Assembly (NCBI GenBank): GCA_002493635.1
Contig: DKZL01000061.1
Location: 54,674 to 89,574 of the forward strand
Reading direction: 5' to 3'
DNA length: 34,901 nt
Source of the DNA: Ruminococcaceae bacterium UBA7075
Lineage (GTDB): Bacteria; Bacillota; Clostridia; Oscillospirales; Acutalibacteraceae
The position numbers and the translations under genes are program-made. Below the pieces are notes generated by a model. The model was not told where the DNA came from, did not search any database, and saw only the letters and a list, made by a program, of their open reading frames with translations. Positions 31,993 to 34,901 of the stretch are shown here, piece after piece (positions within the stretch are counted from its first letter, which is position 1; each line of letters starts with the position of its first letter).

Positions 31993-32032
31993 GTGGACTG
32001 CACGGATAAGTGCCCACTGTCTGCCAGTCCAC
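31993..32032. other. Isolated hairpin in the amylase-CNNM gap
   Basis: GTGGACTG (31993-32000) and CAGTCCAC (32025-32032) are a perfect 8-base stem around a 24-base loop with its own AGTG/CACT pairing. It lies between two terminators and belongs to no gene I can see. Confidence 0.4.
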
Positions 32033-32057
32033 CGATTGGTTTTATCTATATAAACAA

Positions 32058-32089
32058 CAAAGGACGACTCCAATCTGAGTCGTCCTTTG
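32058..32089 (-). terminator. Terminator of the CNNM gene
   Basis: CAAAGGACGACTC (32058-32070) pairs with GAGTCGTCCTTTG (32077-32089). On the minus strand it is followed by TTGTTTATA. It may also act on the plus strand. Confidence 0.8.
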
Positions 32090-32115
32090 CATAAATTTAA
32101 AAGTTATAAATTCAA

Positions 32116-33402
32116 TTACTTATTATTATCTGATTCTTCAACAGAATTATTGTCTGTATCAAGTTTCTTTACAACAATACGAATTATTCTTTGATTCTTA
32201 ACTTCCATAACTGTCAGTTTAAAGCCGTCAACTTCAATACTCTCACGCTTGTGAGGAATTGTTCCTGCGTGTTCCAGAATAAATCCGCCGACTGTTACGC
32301 TGTCACTCTCAATGCTGTTTTCGTCCATATCATAAAGACCGAGCAAATCGTTAAATTCCATATCGCCGTTGACCAGAAATTCACCTTTGCCGATTTTATA
32401 GTAATTGTGCTCAATTTCTTCGTCTTCATCCCATATTTCACCGACGATTTCTTCAAGCAAATCTTCCATTGTAACAATGCCAAGAGTTCCGCCGTATTCA
32501 TCTGTTACGATTGCTATGTGCATTTTAGTCCTTTTGAAAGCACTAAGAATTTTTGAAAGCTTTTGGGTTTTAAACACAAAGTACGGTGGAGCCATAATCT
32601 CACGTACAGCAGGAGCTTTTCCGTCCGCCAAGGCTTCAAGGTAATCTCTTGTGTGAAGTACACCGACTATATTGTCAACAGTGCCGTCATAAACAGGAAT
32701 TCTTGAATATCTGTTCTCAATGATAATTTCCTTGATTTCATCCTGTGTATTATCTGTGCTTATGAATGTAACATCTACTCGTGGTGTAAGTATTTCCTCG
32801 GCAATTTTTTCGTCAAAATCAAGGGCCGAGCGAACCATTTCGCTTTCGCTTTCTTCAAGTACGCCTTCTTCTTCAATGCTTTCAACAATGAATTTAAGCT
32901 CGTTTTCTGTCACACTTGGAGTATTTCCCGAGCTGCCTGCAATTTTAATAGCCAGTGTTTTAAGCTTCATAAAAATAAATACAATTGGAGTCAATATAAA
33001 CATCAGCGCTCTCAAAAAGCCCGCTGTTGCCATAGAAAAGCTGTCACAGTGTTCTTTGGCAAGACATTTCGGCATAACTTCACCAAAAGTCAGAACAAGT
33101 AAGGTGGTAGCACCTGTTGCGACCGCTGAACCTATATCACCGAAAAGGTTCATACATAAGACAGTTGCAATTGATGAACAGCTTAAGTTTACAATATTGT
33201 TGCAAACTAAAATTGTTGTCAGGGCATTATCAAAATTATTGATAACATAAAGAGTTGTCTTAGCTTTTTTTGAGCCGTTTTCAACCTTTTGCTGAATACG
33301 GATTTTATTTACAAAGGAAAAAGCAGTCTCTGTTGCAGAGAAGAACCCTGACAACAGCACGAGAATAATTATGACAACGCCCATAATTATGTCAGATGTC
33401 AA
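32116..33402 (-). CDS. CNNM/CorC (hemolysin C) family membrane protein
   Basis: The 428-residue protein has the DUF21/CNNM membrane domain (about 1-150, helices with SGFFSATETAFS and LTFGEVMPK). Two CBS domains (about 195-320: ILTPRVDVTFIS, SRIPVYDG and VTDEYGGTLGIVTMEDLLEEIVGEI) and a C-terminal CorC_HlyC domain (about 340-415) follow. Family members are linked to Mg2+ export or ion homeostasis. The start is TTG 33402 with GGAG 10 bases upstream; the ATG at 33384 has no ribosome site and would cut the first membrane helix. Transcribed alone, convergent with the amylase. Confidence 0.9.
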   Translation of the reverse strand: MTSDIIMGVVIIILVLLSGFFSATETAFSFVNKIRIQQKVENGSKKAKTTLYVINNFDNALTTILVCNNIVNLSCSSIATVLCMNLFGDIGSAVATGATTLLVLTFGEVMPKCLAKEHCDSFSMATAGFLRALMFILTPIVFIFMKLKTLAIKIAGSSGNTPSVTENELKFIVESIEEEGVLEESESEMVRSALDFDEKIAEEILTPRVDVTFISTDNTQDEIKEIIIENRYSRIPVYDGTVDNIVGVLHTRDYLEALADGKAPAVREIMAPPYFVFKTQKLSKILSAFKRTKMHIAIVTDEYGGTLGIVTMEDLLEEIVGEIWDEDEEIEHNYYKIGKGEFLVNGDMEFNDLLGLYDMDENSIESDSVTVGGFILEHAGTIPHKRESIEVDGFKLTVMEVKNQRIIRIVVKKLDTDNNSVEESDNNK

Positions 33403-33540
33403 TTAAAAATCACTCCGGTTCAAAATTATGTTTTATTATACAAAAGACTATTCTTGCTCATAATTTGTATAATAATTTATATTATAATACTATAATTCTT
33501 TTAAATAAATATTGCTTATAAGAAATAAAATACAAAAATA

Positions 33541-33569
33541 TTGAAAAATATTCCGTATAATGTTATAAT
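33541..33569 (+). promoter_or_regulatory. Promoter for the tepA-like gene
   Basis: TTGAAA (33541-33546), 17 bases, TATAAT (33564-33569). The start point would be about 33576. Confidence 0.7.
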
Positions 33570-33575
33570 TATTAA

Positions 33576-33630
33576 TGTATGCACATTAATTTTATTTATT
33601 TGGGAATGATATATCTCGGAGGTGCATACA
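33576..33630 (+). promoter_or_regulatory. Long-range hairpin spanning the tepA leader
   Basis: TGTATGCAC (33576-33584) is the perfect complement of GTGCATACA (33622-33630). The right arm overlaps the end of the ribosome site GGAGGTG (33618-33624) and stops one base before the ATG. The left arm begins at the predicted transcript start. Confidence 0.55.
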
Positions 33631-33631
33631 A

Positions 33632-34450
33632 ATGTCACAAAAAGAAAAGCAAAACAAGGCATCAAAAAAGTCAAAGGACAATTTTATTAAGAATCCTAAT
33701 TCTGATGATAATCCGCAAAAACTTGAGAATGATAGTCCTGTCAACGAGGAACACACCGACCAGATTAACGAAACCGGGTCTATTCTTACTTCTCATAAAG
33801 ACAGCATAATTCATTGTCTTACCATAATCGGTCAGATTGAGGGGCATTACATTCTTTCACAGCAGAACAAAACAACTAAGTATGAGCATGTGATTCCTTT
33901 GCTGGTTTCAATAGAAGAAGACGAGAGAATTGACGGTCTCTTAATTCTTCTCAACACAGTCGGCGGTGATGTTGAGGCAGGTCTTGCTATTGCAGAGGTT
34001 ATCTCCGGAATGAAAAAGCCTACTGTTTCAATCGTTTTGGGCGGCGGTCATTCTATTGGAATTCCGCTTGCGGTTGCTGCTGATAAAAGCTTTATTGCAA
34101 AGAGCGCTTCAATGACTGTTCATCCTGTCAGAACAACCGGTCTAACACTTGGCGTTCCTCAGACATTTGATTATTTTAGAAAAATGCAGGACAGAATTAC
34201 AACTTTTGTCTGCGAAAATTCTGGAATTTCTAAAGAAAGATATAATCAGCTTGTACTGAATACAGGAGAACTTGTAACTGACATCGGTACAATTCTTGAG
34301 GGGGAAGAGGCAGTGGAAGAAGGGCTGATTGATTCAGTTGGTACAGTTTCTGATGCTATTGACGAGCTCTATGAAATGATCAAAAAGAATAAAAAAGCAA
34401 GACGTAAGTCAAAAACCAAGAAAAATGATAATTCAGATAAAGAAGAATAA
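33632..34450 (+). CDS. tepA: ClpP-class serine protease, TepA/YmfB-like
   Basis: The protein has 272 residues: a charged, disordered N-terminal stretch (about 1-50), then a ClpP/crotonase fold. Motifs: LLILLNTVGGDVEAGLAIAE, the nucleophile Ser in GGGHSIGIPLAVAAD, and MTVHPVRTTG with the His. A Lys-rich tail ends the protein. Bacillus TepA is a ClpP-like protein reported to help preprotein translocation; here the role is inferred. The ATG at 33632 has a strong GGAGGTG site. An overlapping ORF from 33579 is in another frame and is not used. uppP follows on the same strand after a hairpin. Confidence 0.88.
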   Translation: MSQKEKQNKASKKSKDNFIKNPNSDDNPQKLENDSPVNEEHTDQINETGSILTSHKDSIIHCLTIIGQIEGHYILSQQNKTTKYEHVIPLLVSIEEDERIDGLLILLNTVGGDVEAGLAIAEVISGMKKPTVSIVLGGGHSIGIPLAVAADKSFIAKSASMTVHPVRTTGLTLGVPQTFDYFRKMQDRITTFVCENSGISKERYNQLVLNTGELVTDIGTILEGEEAVEEGLIDSVGTVSDAIDELYEMIKKNKKARRKSKTKKNDNSDKEE

Positions 34451-34477
34451 AAGAATTATCTGATAAATATATAAAAA

Positions 34478-34496
34478 CGGGTGTATTATTCACCCG
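34478..34496 (+). terminator. Weak hairpin between tepA and uppP
   Basis: CGGGTG (34478-34483) pairs with CACCCG (34491-34496). No T-run follows, so partial read-through into uppP is likely. Confidence 0.45.
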
Positions 34497-34540
34497 CGTA
34501 CATAAAAATAATAAGTGAAATTTTTAAAGGAGTACATATT

Positions 34541-34901
34541 ATGTCGATTTTAGATGCAATAATTCAGGGCATAGTGCAGGGATTAACAGAGTTTTTGCCT
34601 GTATCAAGCAGTGGACATCTCGCCATTACCCAGCACATTCTCGGTTCGGGTGGAGAAAGCAATTTGTTTTTTAATGTTATGCTGCACGTCGGTACACTTG
34701 TTGCAGTAGTAGCATTTTATCACAAGTTAATCTGGAGCCTTATTAAAGAACTGTTTTCAATGATTAAAGATATTTTTACAGGGAATTTTAAGTGGAGCCG
34801 AATGAATTATGAGCGCAATCTTATTATGATGCTTATCATCGGACTTCTTCCGCTATTCCTGTTATTCCTGCCAATCCCGGGCACAGATATGAAGCTTAAG
34901 G
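34541..34901 (+). CDS. uppP: Undecaprenyl-diphosphatase, 3' end missing
   Basis: UppP (BacA type) removes a phosphate from undecaprenyl pyrophosphate so the lipid carrier can be reused in wall synthesis; it also gives bacitracin resistance. The first 120 residues are present. The catalytic N-terminus QGLTEFLPVSSSGHL holds the conserved Glu and SSSGH segment. Two further hydrophobic helices follow. The ATG at 34541 has an AAGGAG site. The frame runs off the window end with no stop. Confidence 0.95.
   Translation, partial: MSILDAIIQGIVQGLTEFLPVSSSGHLAITQHILGSGGESNLFFNVMLHVGTLVAVVAFYHKLIWSLIKELFSMIKDIFTGNFKWSRMNYERNLIMMLIIGLLPLFLLFLPIPGTDMKLK

Noticed and set aside
33579..33809. 76-residue ORF overlapping the tepA start
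   Set aside because: It lies in another frame with no ribosome site, and the TepA-like frame is clearly coding.
1..34901. Integrated phage, IS transposase, defence system or CRISPR-cas in the window
   Set aside because: No integrase, transposase, restriction, toxin-antitoxin or cas-like protein could be recognised on either strand.

Overview
The window reads as a low-GC, spore-forming, starch-degrading Firmicute of the Ruminococcaceae, close in style to Ruminococcus bromii. The reasons are: several secreted starch-active proteins with CBM26-type modules, four C-terminal dockerins (the hallmark of an amylosome), a gpr-spoIIP sporulation pair, Firmicute-type -35/-10 promoters and AGGTG/GGAGG ribosome sites, and frequent UUG starts. 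The genus assignment is inference from gene content; no database was searched.

Layout. 1-1602 is the 3' part of a dockerin-bearing GH13 alpha-amylase. 1746-3436 holds an alpha-helical-repeat protein coupled to tmcAL. A TetR regulator (minus strand, with a perfect operator-like palindrome) diverges from glgB (4261-6309). A minus-strand trpF-azlC-azlD operon and rpmB follow. 8553-13589 is a housekeeping run on the plus strand: DUF951, prfA, tsaC/sua5, coaE, a lytic transglycosylase and an M18 aminopeptidase. tRNA-Arg(ACG) comes next, then a MITE-like inverted-repeat element. 14079-15218 is a secreted CHAP-SH3b protein with a dockerin. ppk1 and pfkA are translationally coupled (15351-18595). 18600-20580 is an AT-rich insertion-like segment with a damaged GNAT gene and a GT61 glycosyltransferase. 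20659-22155 (minus) is a second CHAP-SH3b protein that ends in a sortase-type cell-wall signal instead of a dockerin. gpr and spoIIP follow on the minus strand. 24485-26155 is a dockerin-bearing papain-like (C1A) peptidase; then a structured leader and rarA. 27873-31886 is a starch operon: a tandem-CBM26 dockerin protein and a secreted GH13 amylase without a dockerin. The end carries a CNNM/CorC membrane protein (minus), a tepA-like ClpP-class protease and the 5' part of uppP.

How the parts fit. The starch modules (binding protein, two amylases) would degrade extracellular starch, partly docked on cohesin scaffoldins encoded elsewhere. glgB, pfkA and ppk1 handle glycogen, glycolytic flux and phosphate storage inside the cell. 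The less expected theme is that dockerins sit not only on starch enzymes but also on a cysteine peptidase and on a CHAP cell-wall hydrolase. The CHAP hydrolase has a close sibling in the same window that is anchored to the wall by a sortase signal. Several leaders contain clear unexplained secondary structures (tepA, rarA, the CBM26 gene, the GT61 gene), and a WalR-like box array lies upstream of the wall-anchored CHAP gene.
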